Shown here: positions 52,377 through 61,427 of the stretch, piece after piece | Layout: every line of letters starts with the position of its first letter | Numbering within the stretch: the stretch's first letter is position 1 | NCBI GenBank assembly: GCA_965277835.1 | Contig: OZ255841.1 | Location: 620,001-684,000 of the forward strand | Direction: 5' to 3' | DNA: 64,000 bases | Source: Arcticimaribacter sp965277835 | GTDB taxonomy: Bacteria > Bacteroidota > Bacteroidia > Flavobacteriales > Flavobacteriaceae | Position numbers and translations under genes: made by a program | Notes under the pieces: generated by a model | The model's input: only the letters and a program-made list of their open reading frames with translations | Databases searched by the model: none | Told to the model about the DNA's origin: nothing

Positions 52377-52481
52377 TCAAAACCCAAGGGAGGGGTACAT
52401 TTTTTTTAACTCGAGGTAAATAAAACCTAAACCGCATAGTATTATAAGAACCGTAATTACTATTTGTTTATACGTCCACAT
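52377..52481 (-). CDS. Small single-pass membrane peptide, 34 aa
   Basis: The minus strand encodes MWTYKQIVITVLIILCGLGF and on to a stop after LELKKMYPSLGF. It has one hydrophobic helix (residues 7-22) flanked by charged residues. It follows the hicB remnant by 8 nt. No family is recognised. The short length and solid membrane segment make it plausible but unproven. Confidence 0.45.
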   Translation of the reverse strand: MWTYKQIVITVLIILCGLGFIYLELKKMYPSLGF

Positions 52482-52489
52482 AGTTGTAC

Positions 52490-52615
52490 CTAAAAATGAA
52501 TAGATAATAATTTTTCTCCTAAATTATGAACAGCATCTAACGTTTTTATAGCTTGTACCTCCGATACTTCTGTCTTACTTGTTTTATATTGTCGTAATAA
52601 ATTTACATTCTTCAT
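52490..52615 (-). pseudogene. Remnant of a hicB antitoxin gene (C-terminal part)
   Basis: The minus strand reads NLLRQYKTSKTEVSEVQAIK, then TLDAVHNLGEKLLSIHF and a stop. This aligns along its length with the C-terminus of the intact HicB (LLRQYKTGKTEASERQAKKV, then LDAVHDLGHELLSINF). A stop codon three codons before the ATG cuts off the rest. It lacks the HicA-binding domain. Confidence 0.8.
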
Positions 52616-52788
52616 ATACTCTTATTTTTTATCAAATTTCTTTTAAAAAACCACATTACGCAGTTTTGTTTTTCGATGCACCTCACTGTTTCAGCTACAA
52701 AATTTAATTAAATTAACAAAATTCTACTGAATTCATCGCGATATAAAATAGTTTACCTATATTAATCGTGAAAAACTAAACTATTATT

Positions 52789-54381
52789 ATGCATTTTATT
52801 GTATTTATCGCCTTTACGGCACTCGTAGGAATTATAGCGTATTTAGCAACTCGAAACACAGACGAAACCTCGTCTGACGGTTATTTTTTAGGAGGTCGAA
52901 GCCTCACTGGTGTTGTCATTGCAGGCTCTTTGTTGCTTACCAATTTATCGACCGAACAAATTGTTGGGTTAAACGGTTCTGCCTATGACGAGGGTATATT
53001 AGTAATGGCATGGGAAACTTTTGCTGCATTGGCAATGGTAATTACTGCCATAGTGTTGCTGCCTCGCTACTTAAAAGGTGGAATTACCACCATACCCCAG
53101 TTTCTAGAAAGACGATATGACACCATGACCAAAACTATAACCTCGGGCTTATTTCTCAGTGGTTATATGGTGGTTCTACTACCTATTGTTTTATACTCTG
53201 GTGCATTGGCACTAAACGGTATGTTTTCTATTCCCGAAATACTTGGAGTATCAGAAGGCACTGCCCTAGTAATAACTGTTTGGTCTATTGGATTAATAGG
53301 CTCGGTCTATGCTATATTTGGTGGGCTAAAGGCTGTTGCCGTATCGGACACCGTAAATGCCGTAGGGCTTTTAATTGGCGGCACCATGATACCTATTTTT
53401 GGATTACTCTACATAGGTGATGGTAGCCTTATGCACGGCATTGAGTCGTTAATGGCTTCGAACCCATCGAAATTTAAAGTTGTAGGAAGTACCGAATCTT
53501 CTATCCCGTTTGCTACCCTATTCACAGGAATGATGCTTGTGCATCTGTTCTACTGGGGAACAAACCAAGCTATTATTCAGCGTGCGCTAGGTGCAAAAAA
53601 CCTAGTAGAAGGACAAAAAGGACTTATATTCGCTGGGTTTATCAAAATACTAGGACCTATTATTGTAGTGCTCCCAGGTATTATTGCGTATCATATTTTT
53701 GGAGGTGACCCAGAATTAAAAGGAGACGCATCTTATGGGCTTTTGGTAGCCAAAGTATTGCCTCCTGCCCTACTCGGCTTTTTTGCCGCAGTGCTCTTTG
53801 GTGCCATCCTAAGCTCGTTTAACTCTGCTCTAAATAGTTCGGTAACACTCTTTGGGCTAGATATATATAAGCAATACATCAAAAAAGATGCCTCCGAAAA
53901 ACAAGTGGTAGTCGCTGGTAAATCGTTCGGAATTGTTATTGCCCTTTTCTCAATGCTTATTGCTCCGCTCATTGCCAATGCCCCTGCAGGTTTGTTTGGC
54001 TACCTACAAGAAGTAAACGGCTGTTACAGTATTCCTATTCTTACCATTATTGTGGTGGGCTATTTAACCAAACGCGTACCTGCTATCGCAGCAAAAATAG
54101 GAATCGCATCGGGTGTAGTTCTATATTGCTTTAGCCAATTCTATTTAAAAGTACAAGTAGAAGCTGCTGGAGGGACATATCCACACTTTTTACATATAAT
54201 GGCTATTTTGTTCTGTTTCAATATTTTACTAATGCTTTTTATTGGACGCTTATCTCCAAGAACAGAAGAATATAAACAAAAATATACGGAGCAAGTAGAT
54301 ATTACCCCTTGGAGACTGGTTAAACCTCTTGGGCTTACTATTGCCGTTATTGTAATTCTTATATACTATGCATTCTCTTAG
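52789..54381 (+). CDS. Sodium:solute symporter (SSS family)
   Basis: A 530-residue membrane protein with about 13-14 transmembrane helices of the SglT/vSGLT branch. It shows YFLGGRSLTGVVIAGSLLLT near the start, STEQIVGLNG, GGLKAVAVSDTVNAVGLL and the helix-10 region FGAILSSFNSALNSS. It imports a sugar or related solute with Na+; the substrate cannot be assigned. It is a single gene, preceded by about 170 nt without a gene. Confidence 0.9.
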   Translation: MHFIVFIAFTALVGIIAYLATRNTDETSSDGYFLGGRSLTGVVIAGSLLLTNLSTEQIVGLNGSAYDEGILVMAWETFAALAMVITAIVLLPRYLKGGITTIPQFLERRYDTMTKTITSGLFLSGYMVVLLPIVLYSGALALNGMFSIPEILGVSEGTALVITVWSIGLIGSVYAIFGGLKAVAVSDTVNAVGLLIGGTMIPIFGLLYIGDGSLMHGIESLMASNPSKFKVVGSTESSIPFATLFTGMMLVHLFYWGTNQAIIQRALGAKNLVEGQKGLIFAGFIKILGPIIVVLPGIIAYHIFGGDPELKGDASYGLLVAKVLPPALLGFFAAVLFGAILSSFNSALNSSVTLFGLDIYKQYIKKDASEKQVVVAGKSFGIVIALFSMLIAPLIANAPAGLFGYLQEVNGCYSIPILTIIVVGYLTKRVPAIAAKIGIASGVVLYCFSQFYLKVQVEAAGGTYPHFLHIMAILFCFNILLMLFIGRLSPRTEEYKQKYTEQVDITPWRLVKPLGLTIAVIVILIYYAFS

Positions 54382-54429
54382 AAAAAGGTATTTATTCTTT
54401 ATATTTGAGCTTAAAACAAAACAACTGCT

Positions 54430-54927
54430 ATGGCAAAAATTACACTAAAAGGTAATAACATACAAACAAGTGGAGAATTACCAAAAATAGGAACACAAGC
54501 CAATGACTTTAAACTTGTAGCATCCGACTTATCCATTAAAACACTAAACGATTTTAAAGGAATGAGGTTGGTGCTAAATATTTTTCCAAGTATAGACACA
54601 GGAACGTGTGCAACCTCGGTGCGTAAGTTTAATAAATCGGCAGCCAGTCTTCATAATACGTCTGTTTTGTGTATCTCAAGGGATTTACCATTTGCTCAAG
54701 CTCGGTTTTGTGGAGCAGAAGGAATTGAAAATGTAGTAATGTTATCCGACTTCAATACAGGACAATTTGGTAAAGATTATGGTTTAGATATCATAGATGG
54801 TCCACTAGCAGGTCTAAGTTCACGATGTATCGTTATCATTGATACAGACGGCAAGATAATTTATACAGAGCAAGTTCCCGAAACTGTCGACGAACCTAAC
54901 TATGATTTGGCTTTAAAAAGTTTGTAG
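54430..54927 (+). CDS. tpx: Thiol peroxidase Tpx
   Basis: A 165-residue atypical 2-Cys peroxiredoxin that reduces hydroperoxides using thioredoxin. The peroxidatic Cys60 lies in DTGTCATSVRKF and the resolving Cys94 in DLPFAQARFCGAEG, at the usual spacing. A TATATTTG box lies at 54400-54407, 22 nt before the start codon. It is convergent with the ABC-F gene. Confidence 0.95.
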   Translation: MAKITLKGNNIQTSGELPKIGTQANDFKLVASDLSIKTLNDFKGMRLVLNIFPSIDTGTCATSVRKFNKSAASLHNTSVLCISRDLPFAQARFCGAEGIENVVMLSDFNTGQFGKDYGLDIIDGPLAGLSSRCIVIIDTDGKIIYTEQVPETVDEPNYDLALKSL

Positions 54928-54937
54928 CTTATATACC

Positions 54938-56563
54938 CTACAAATACATCGCCTCACGTTGCTCTTTTATCTTAGGGTCGGTCATATATTCATCGAATGT
55001 TAAAAAGCGATCTATTACACCTTTGGGAGTAAGTTCAATAATACGTGTTCCCACAGTTTGCGCAAACGCATGGTCATGTGTAGTGAGTAAAATTGTACCC
55101 TTATAATTAGTTAAAGCATTGTTTAGTGCTGTTATAGACTCTAGGTCAAGGTGATTGGTTGGTTCGTCGAATAGTAAAATATTAGACTGGCTCATCATCA
55201 TTTTCGAAAGCATACATCGTACTTTTTCTCCGCCCGACAACACATCTGATTTTTTGAGAGCCTCTTCCCCACTAAAAATCATTTTCCCTAAAAAACCACG
55301 TAAAAACACTTCTTCTCGCTCTTCTTCAGTGGTTGCAAATTGTCTAAGCCAATCTACCAAATTAAGATTTCCATCTTCAAAATAGTTGTCGTGGTCTAGT
55401 GGTAGGTAGCTTTTTGAAGTAGTAACTCCCCATTGAAACGCTCCGCTACTTGCCTTTTTTAAATCATTTAATATTTCATAAAAAGAAGTAACCGCCCTAG
55501 GGTCTTTTGAGTAAACCACCACTTTGTCTCCTCTGCCAAGGTTTATATTAACATTGCTAAACAAAGTTTCGCCTTCTTGTACATAAGAAAGATTATCAAC
55601 ATTAAGAATTTGATCACCTGCTTCGCGCTCTTGGTTAAATATTATTGCAGGGTATCGTCGTGAAGAAGGCTTAATTTCTTCGATATTCAATTTTTCAATC
55701 ATCTTTTTTCGGGAAGTCGCCTGCTTCGACTTTGCTACATTCGCCGAAAAACGAGCAATAAACTCCTGAAGTTCTTTCTTTTTATCTTCTGCTTTTTTGT
55801 TTTGTTGCACACGTTGGCGTGCAGCGAGCTGGCTCGATTCGTACCAAAATGTATAGTTGCCCGAATAATGGTTTATTTTTCCAAAATCAATATCCGAGAT
55901 ATGAGTGCAAACCGAATCTAAAAAATGACGGTCGTGCGAGACTACAATTACCGTATGCTCATAATTTGCCAAAAACTGTTCTAACCACGTAATAGTCTCA
56001 TAATCCAAGTCGTTGGTTGGCTCATCCATTATCAAAACGTCAGGATTTCCAAAAAGGGCTTGGGCTAGTAATACCCTTACTTTCTGTATCCCGTCTAAAT
56101 CTTTCATGTTGCTATAATGTAGTGCTGGTGCTATCCCCAAATGCGAAAGTAATATAGCAGCTTCGCTATCGGCATTCCATCCATTCATTTCTTCAAAAGC
56201 AATTTGAAGCTCACCTACTCTATCGCCATCCGCATCCGAAAAATCTTCTTTTGCATAAATGGTATCTATCTCTGTTTTAATCTTATAAAACTCTTGGTTA
56301 CCTCTTAGCACAGTATCCAAAACCATATACTCATCAAATGCATTGTGGTTTTGCTCTAAAACAGATAAACGTTTCCCTGGTTCCAAATAAATACTCCCCG
56401 AGTTTGCTTCTTGTTTACCCGATAATATTTTGAGAAAAGTTGATTTCCCTGCACCATTAGCTCCTATTATCCCGTAGCAATTGGCTCCAGAAAATGTAAC
56501 ATTAACATCGTCAAACAAAATACGTTTACCAAATTGGACCGATAAATTTGAAACTGATAGCAT
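54938..56563 (-). CDS. ABC-F family ATPase with degenerate second P-loop
   Basis: A 541-residue soluble protein with two ABC domains and an interdomain linker rich in basic residues (about 245-320). In domain 1, Walker A is GANGAGKST (34-42), followed by Walker B LIMDEPTNDLD. In domain 2 the signature LSGGEKVRC and Walker B LLFDEPTNHLD are intact, but Walker A reads VYSKDPRAVTSFYEI near residue 348, without the G-x-x-G-K-S/T core. ABC-F proteins act on the ribosome E site (YbiT/EttA-like). It is probably a housekeeping translation factor rather than a resistance protein. Confidence 0.9.
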   Translation of the reverse strand: MLSVSNLSVQFGKRILFDDVNVTFSGANCYGIIGANGAGKSTFLKILSGKQEANSGSIYLEPGKRLSVLEQNHNAFDEYMVLDTVLRGNQEFYKIKTEIDTIYAKEDFSDADGDRVGELQIAFEEMNGWNADSEAAILLSHLGIAPALHYSNMKDLDGIQKVRVLLAQALFGNPDVLIMDEPTNDLDYETITWLEQFLANYEHTVIVVSHDRHFLDSVCTHISDIDFGKINHYSGNYTFWYESSQLAARQRVQQNKKAEDKKKELQEFIARFSANVAKSKQATSRKKMIEKLNIEEIKPSSRRYPAIIFNQEREAGDQILNVDNLSYVQEGETLFSNVNINLGRGDKVVVYSKDPRAVTSFYEILNDLKKASSGAFQWGVTTSKSYLPLDHDNYFEDGNLNLVDWLRQFATTEEEREEVFLRGFLGKMIFSGEEALKKSDVLSGGEKVRCMLSKMMMSQSNILLFDEPTNHLDLESITALNNALTNYKGTILLTTHDHAFAQTVGTRIIELTPKGVIDRFLTFDEYMTDPKIKEQREAMYL

Positions 56564-56762
56564 AACCTAAATATTTAACAGCGCAAAAGTAAACAAATAG
56601 ACGAGGTAATCAAATTCGTTAGGCGTTTTGCAATTAAAATGATTAAACCATTAAGAAATGAAACTTATTCTCGATATAAAACATTGTTAAACTCTACCAC
56701 ATATTCTATATAATATTGTATTATTTTTACCTTGTACCAATAAGCCGAAATTATAAACAAAG

Positions 56763-58148
56763 TTGAATAGGACGTTATATATATCAATATTATTTTTTTG
56801 CTTATGGGCATGTAATATACAGCCTACACCCGATAAAGTCCATTTGGGAGGACAAATTATAAACCCTTCTTCTAATATTGTATCCTTATATCAAGGCAAT
56901 TGGCTCATAGATTCTATAGAACTAAATGAAAATAATCGGTTTTTCAAAACCTATGATTCTCTATGCTATGGTGTTTTTAAATTAGAGCATCTGCCAGGGG
57001 AGCAAAATCTTATACTGGAAAAAGGTGATAGCTTGTGGTTTAGAATAAATACTACAGATTTTAATTCTTCTTTGGTTTTTTCAGGGCGAGGTTCGGCAAA
57101 GAACAATTTTTTGATAGATATTTACCTAGCACTACAAAAAGAAAATTCTTTTTTAGCTTCTCAATATTCAAAAAACAGTTTTGAATTTAGGCACATCATT
57201 GATTCTCTATACAATGAAAAAAGAAAAATCTGGATGCGTTTTGACTCTCTAAATAAATTAACTTATAGAGCAAAAGTAATAACTCAAGCATCTTATATAT
57301 ATCCCTATGCAAATAGAAAAGAGCGTTATGCAATTATTCGAGGAAGAAAAAATATTATAGCTCAAGACAGTTCTTATTTTGATTTTAGGGAAAAACTAAA
57401 TTTTGCAGAAGAAGATTTAGCTTACTTTGAACCTTATATGACCTATATACTCAATTTTTTAAACCTAGAAGCACTACACGAGGATGAAAGTTTTTTTGAA
57501 GCAAAAAACGAGACAAATTTTAACTTTAGACGACTCGAGGTTATTGATGAAATGATAAAAACGCCTCAGTTAAAAAATAACCTTGCGCGTTCGGTAGCCT
57601 ACGAGGAGTTAATTAATTTTAAGAATTTTAAAAACCATAACCACTTTTTGCAGCATTATACAGCAATTAACACTTCCAAAGAGTATTCAGATGAAATTTT
57701 AAGCCTACAGCTTGCTTTGCGAAAAATGCAAGCCCAACAACCTTTACCTGTTCTACAGCTAGAAAATAGCGAGGCAAAACATATCTCAAGTAATCAAGCT
57801 CTTACTGGCACTCCAACCGTACTTTATTTTTGGTCACAAACGCAAATGAACCATTATAAAAAAACACAAGAGCGTGTAAAAATGTTTGAAAACAAATTTC
57901 CTAACTATCGCTATGTTGGTATTTGCATACAATCTTATAACAAGCTAGTACACGATTATCAAAAAGTTATGGAAATTAACCCTAAAGATCAATATGCTTT
58001 TGTAGATTTTGAAGAAGCAAGTGAAAAATGGGTTTTAACTCTACTAAATAAAGGGATTTTAATTGACGGAGAAGGGAAAATTATCGAAGGTTTTGGCAAT
58101 TTTTATTCCTACAGCTTTGAGGAAGCATTAAAGAAAAACAGCCCTTAA
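56763..58148 (+). CDS. Lipoprotein with thioredoxin-like fold lacking CxxC, TTG start
   Basis: A 461-residue lipoprotein. The leader ends in lipobox LWAC (Cys16). An N-terminal beta region (VHLGGQIINPSSNIVSLYQG) resembles the DUF4369-type part of Bacteroidetes TlpA proteins. A helical middle follows, and then a C-terminal thioredoxin-like domain (GTPTVLYFWSQTQMNHYKK). The place of the redox CxxC is SQTQ, so no disulfide chemistry is expected. The start is TTG at 56763; no ATG is available before the leader. The stop overlaps the ATG of the tag gene (TAATG). Confidence 0.8.
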   Translation: MNRTLYISILFFCLWACNIQPTPDKVHLGGQIINPSSNIVSLYQGNWLIDSIELNENNRFFKTYDSLCYGVFKLEHLPGEQNLILEKGDSLWFRINTTDFNSSLVFSGRGSAKNNFLIDIYLALQKENSFLASQYSKNSFEFRHIIDSLYNEKRKIWMRFDSLNKLTYRAKVITQASYIYPYANRKERYAIIRGRKNIIAQDSSYFDFREKLNFAEEDLAYFEPYMTYILNFLNLEALHEDESFFEAKNETNFNFRRLEVIDEMIKTPQLKNNLARSVAYEELINFKNFKNHNHFLQHYTAINTSKEYSDEILSLQLALRKMQAQQPLPVLQLENSEAKHISSNQALTGTPTVLYFWSQTQMNHYKKTQERVKMFENKFPNYRYVGICIQSYNKLVHDYQKVMEINPKDQYAFVDFEEASEKWVLTLLNKGILIDGEGKIIEGFGNFYSYSFEEALKKNSP

Positions 58149-58708
58149 TGGAATCGTCAAACTCATATTGTTATATGGCTTGGAGCGGAAAATTATCTGA
58201 GTTACACAAAGTTTATCATGATTTTGAATATGGATTTAAAGCCCAAAATGACAACGACCTCTTTGGGCGTTTAATTTTAGAAATTAACCAAGCTGGATTA
58301 TCATGGGATACTATTATTAATAAAAAAGAATCTATTAGAAAGGCGTATGCAAACTTTGATATTGACTCAATAGCAAATTTTACAGACTACGATATCGAAA
58401 CATTACTTCAAAACCCAGGAATAATAAGAATGGCTGCAAAAATAAGAGCCATAATTTATAATGCCCAGCAAATTAAACAACTTCAGCTAGAGCATGGTTC
58501 TTTTATAAATTGGCTAGACAAACAACATCCTTTAACCGTTGACGAATGGATTAAACTCTTTAAAAAAACTTTTAAGTTTACGGGTAAAGAAATTACCAAA
58601 GAATTTCTAATGAGTAATGGCTACCTAAAAGGAGCACACGAAGAAAATTGCCCCATCTACAAAAAACATATAGAAGCACAACCCATGTGGAATGCTACAA
58701 AAAACTAA
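58148..58708 (+). CDS. tag: DNA-3-methyladenine glycosylase I
   Basis: A 186-residue base-excision repair enzyme that removes N3-methyladenine. The zinc ligands align as Cys8, His24, His164 and Cys168 (CYMAW, YHDFEYG, AHEENC). The helix-hairpin-helix region has NQAGLSWDTIINKKESIRKA and LLQNPGIIRMAAKIRAII, with conserved Gly and Ile contacts. The ATG overlaps the previous stop by 1 nt, so it is coupled to the lipoprotein gene. It overlaps the convergent transaldolase end by 4 nt. Confidence 0.92.
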   Translation: MESSNSYCYMAWSGKLSELHKVYHDFEYGFKAQNDNDLFGRLILEINQAGLSWDTIINKKESIRKAYANFDIDSIANFTDYDIETLLQNPGIIRMAAKIRAIIYNAQQIKQLQLEHGSFINWLDKQHPLTVDEWIKLFKKTFKFTGKEITKEFLMSNGYLKGAHEENCPIYKKHIEAQPMWNATKN

Positions 58709-59361
58709 TTATTCCCTTTAGAGTGATCTGCCAAAAACTGAGCTAAACCACTATCTGTCAATGGGTGTTTCATCAGTCCTTTTATGGAACTTAATGGACC
58801 TGTCATTACATCGGCACCAATTTTAGCACAATCTATTATATGCATCGTATGTCGAACAGAAGCTGCAAGAATTTCTGTATCAAAATCATAGTTATCAAAT
58901 ATTTCGCGGATTTCTTGAATCAAAGCCAAACCATCGGTAGAGATATCGTCTAAGCGTCCTATAAAAGGCGACACATAACTTGCGCCTGCTTTGGCTGCCA
59001 ATAAGGCTTGACCCGATGAAAATATCAATGTACAATTTGTACGTATTCCTGCATCCGAAAAATACTTTAGTGCTTTTATCCCATCTTCAATCATAGGTAT
59101 TTTTACTACGATTTGCGGGTGCAATGCTGCCAATTCTTCTCCTTCTTCAATCATACCACTAAGTTCTGTAGCAATTACCTCAGCAGATACATCGCCTTCG
59201 ACTGCCTCGCAAATCGCAACATAATGTTTCAAAATATTATCGCGACCTACAATCCCCTCTTTTGCCATTAAAGACGGATTTGTGGTTACACCATCTAAAA
59301 CTCCAAGAGCTTCGGCTTCTTTAATTTGGTCTAAGTTTGCAGTATCAATAAAAAATTTCAT
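58705..59361 (-). CDS. Transaldolase/fructose-6-phosphate aldolase-like (TalC type)
   Basis: A 218-residue small transaldolase-family protein. It begins MKFFIDTANLDQIKEAEALG and has DGVTTNPSLMAKEG, the Schiff-base Lys in VVKIPMIEDG, CTLIFSSGQALLAAKAGASYVSPFIGR, and the terminal helix ending FLADHSKG. The short TalC/FSA group comprises both transaldolases and fructose-6-phosphate aldolases; sequence alone leaves this open. It lies 21 nt downstream of the SDR gene on the same strand. Confidence 0.92.
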   Translation of the reverse strand: MKFFIDTANLDQIKEAEALGVLDGVTTNPSLMAKEGIVGRDNILKHYVAICEAVEGDVSAEVIATELSGMIEEGEELAALHPQIVVKIPMIEDGIKALKYFSDAGIRTNCTLIFSSGQALLAAKAGASYVSPFIGRLDDISTDGLALIQEIREIFDNYDFDTEILAASVRHTMHIIDCAKIGADVMTGPLSSIKGLMKHPLTDSGLAQFLADHSKGNN

Positions 59362-59382
59362 AAAAGTTTAGTTTTGGTAAAT

Positions 59383-60189
59383 TTATAGTTTATAATGTTT
59401 CTTTAGTAGTCTTTCGTATGTTTTTTGTGGGAGTATTCTTTTAAGAATAAGCGAAAATTTTTGTAAAAAAGGGCCTACCGCATAATGTGGTTTCGGATTC
59501 TTAACCTTAATCAGTTTAGCTACCATAAATGCAATTTCGATAGGATTGTTACCTGTGCTTATGTGAGTGTTCATCATATCTAAGCTATTTTGATATACTT
59601 TTTGATAAGGCGAGTTTTCAATTACAGGGGCATGGTAACGCCTCGAAGCAATATCAGTAGCATAATCACCAGGAGCCAGTGTCATTATACGTATTCCCTG
59701 TTGGGCAGTTTCTAACCGAATTGCTTCCGTAAGAATATTTAATGCGCTTTTTGAAGCAGAATAAGCACCCCTAAAGGGAAGTCCCATATAACCCGCAATA
59801 GATGTAATATTAATAATAATCCCCGATTTTTTAGAACGCATTATAGGGAGTATTAACTGCATTAACGCCAAAGGACCAAAAAAGTTAGTTTCAAAATTAT
59901 TACGTACTTCGTTAATATCAGTTTCTTCTACAGGCCCTGTAATACCAACCCCTGCATTGTTTATAAGTACATCTATTCTACCTTCTTTTTCTTTTAGTTT
60001 GGTTACCATATTGGTAATAGAATCTTGTTGGGTTACCTCTAACTCCAATAAATGAAAAGGAGGTTTTTCAGTATATTTTTTTGGGTTTCTGGTTGTTCCA
60101 TAAACCGTATGACCAATAGAATGAAGATGTGTAGCTATAGATTTTCCTAATCCAGAGAGGGCTCCTGTAACTAATATAACTTGGCTCAT
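59383..60189 (-). CDS. Short-chain dehydrogenase/reductase
   Basis: A 268-residue classical SDR oxidoreductase. The Rossmann motif is TGALSGLGKS (residues 7-16), the NNAG motif is VLINNAGVGITG, the catalytic Ser lies in INITSIAG, and the Tyr-Lys pair is in YSASKSAL. The cofactor is NAD(P)H, probably NADP by the Thr-Arg after beta-2. The substrate is unknown. It is followed by the transaldolase gene after 21 nt and preceded by the SRP RNA gene. Confidence 0.9.
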   Translation of the reverse strand: MSQVILVTGALSGLGKSIATHLHSIGHTVYGTTRNPKKYTEKPPFHLLELEVTQQDSITNMVTKLKEKEGRIDVLINNAGVGITGPVEETDINEVRNNFETNFFGPLALMQLILPIMRSKKSGIIINITSIAGYMGLPFRGAYSASKSALNILTEAIRLETAQQGIRIMTLAPGDYATDIASRRYHAPVIENSPYQKVYQNSLDMMNTHISTGNNPIEIAFMVAKLIKVKNPKPHYAVGPFLQKFSLILKRILPQKTYERLLKKHYKL

Positions 60190-60203
60190 AGAAAAGTAAA
60201 AAA

Positions 60204-60297
60204 GGCAAGCGACCTACATCACACCGCTACGACCGTATACCCTTGCTGTGTTCCCACCCTGGGGGATTAAACAGGAGCTGGTTGTGTAGGACTTGCC
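60204..60297 (-). ncRNA. ffs: Bacterial small signal recognition particle RNA (4.5S)
   Basis: The minus strand forms one long hairpin (GGCAAG...CTTGCC, then CCTACA...TGTAGG). Its tip has the universal SRP domain IV: CAGG and AGCA forming the symmetric loop, a GUG/CAC stem and a GGAA tetraloop. This is where Ffh binds. The length of about 94 nt fits the small bacterial form. Confidence 0.93.
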
Positions 60298-60382
60298 TAT
60301 TGCAAATATACACTCCTAACTCTTTTAGACAATCATTTTGTAGTCTAAATTTCATAAACTACTTTTAGATAAAATTTTTTGC

Positions 60383-61405
60383 ATGAAATGGCTTACTATA
60401 CTTTTATCTATAATTATTCTCAAAGGCTGTGGAAGTAGTGAAAATACTTCAAAGTTTAAGATAAAAACCAATAAAAAAACCTTTGTAATTGGTGATACAC
60501 TACGAATAAGCACAAAGGACAAAAAAAATATTGTTTTCGATTCGGTTGTATATACTCTTAGGGGTAAAAGAATTGAACTACCTTATGTCTTCCCTGAAAA
60601 TTCACTTTTGGGAGATTATCAAATTAATGGTACTGGATTTTATAGCAGCACAGAGTACAAAGCCGATGCAAATGTACGTTTGCTCAACAACAAAGCTCCA
60701 AAGCTATATGTACACACTCTAATCAATGAATTTCCGCATGATACCGAAGCCTATATTCAAGGGCTAGAGTTTGACGGCGACATCTTATATGAAAGTACAG
60801 GATTAAAAGGAAAATCGACACTTAGGCGGGTTAACTTCAAAAGTGGAGCTGTCGAAAACAAAATTGACTTAGACGACACCTATTTTGGCGAGGGGCTTAC
60901 TATCTTAAATGGAAAAATATTTCAGCTTACTTGGCAAAAAAAAATAGGTTTTATCTATGATAAAGAAACTATGCAAATGGAAAAAAGCTTCAACTTTGAC
61001 CAAAGCAAAGAAGGTTGGGGGCTGTGCAACGATGGTACCTACCTGTATAAGTCTGACGGGACTTCGAAAATATGGAAACTCGACCCACAAACCCAAAAAG
61101 AACTATCGTATATAGAGGTAACTACCCACAAAACTACAATCAGTAAAATTAACGAATTGGAATGGGTCGATGGGAAAATTTATGCCAACACCTACCAATC
61201 CGACAAAGATGTAATACTTATCATAAACCCCAACAACGGAGCCGTAGAAGGTATATTGAACCCTGCCAGTCTAAGGTCTAAAGTAAAGCAAATACCCAGC
61301 CTAGACGTACTCAACGGGATAGCCTACCACAAAGAACGCGGTACTTTTTTTATAACTGGTAAAAACTGGAGTAAGATTTTTGAGGTAACTTTTGAGGAGA
61401 AATAA
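60383..61405 (+). CDS. Glutaminyl-peptide cyclotransferase, lipoprotein
   Basis: A 340-residue plant/bacterial-type glutaminyl cyclase that forms N-terminal pyroglutamate. The leader ends in lipobox LKGC (Cys16). An N-terminal beta domain precedes a five-bladed propeller-like domain with FPHDTEAYIQGLEFDGDILY, GEGLTILNGKIFQLTWQ, GWGLCNDGTYLYKSDGT and NELEWVDGKIYANTY, all typical. It is periplasmic or surface-exposed. Its last 99 nt (61307-61405) have a decayed second copy at 62966-63064, behind the next gene. Confidence 0.92.
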   Translation: MKWLTILLSIIILKGCGSSENTSKFKIKTNKKTFVIGDTLRISTKDKKNIVFDSVVYTLRGKRIELPYVFPENSLLGDYQINGTGFYSSTEYKADANVRLLNNKAPKLYVHTLINEFPHDTEAYIQGLEFDGDILYESTGLKGKSTLRRVNFKSGAVENKIDLDDTYFGEGLTILNGKIFQLTWQKKIGFIYDKETMQMEKSFNFDQSKEGWGLCNDGTYLYKSDGTSKIWKLDPQTQKELSYIEVTTHKTTISKINELEWVDGKIYANTYQSDKDVILIINPNNGAVEGILNPASLRSKVKQIPSLDVLNGIAYHKERGTFFITGKNWSKIFEVTFEEK

Positions 61406-61427
61406 ACCTGTTTATAGAAACTTAATA

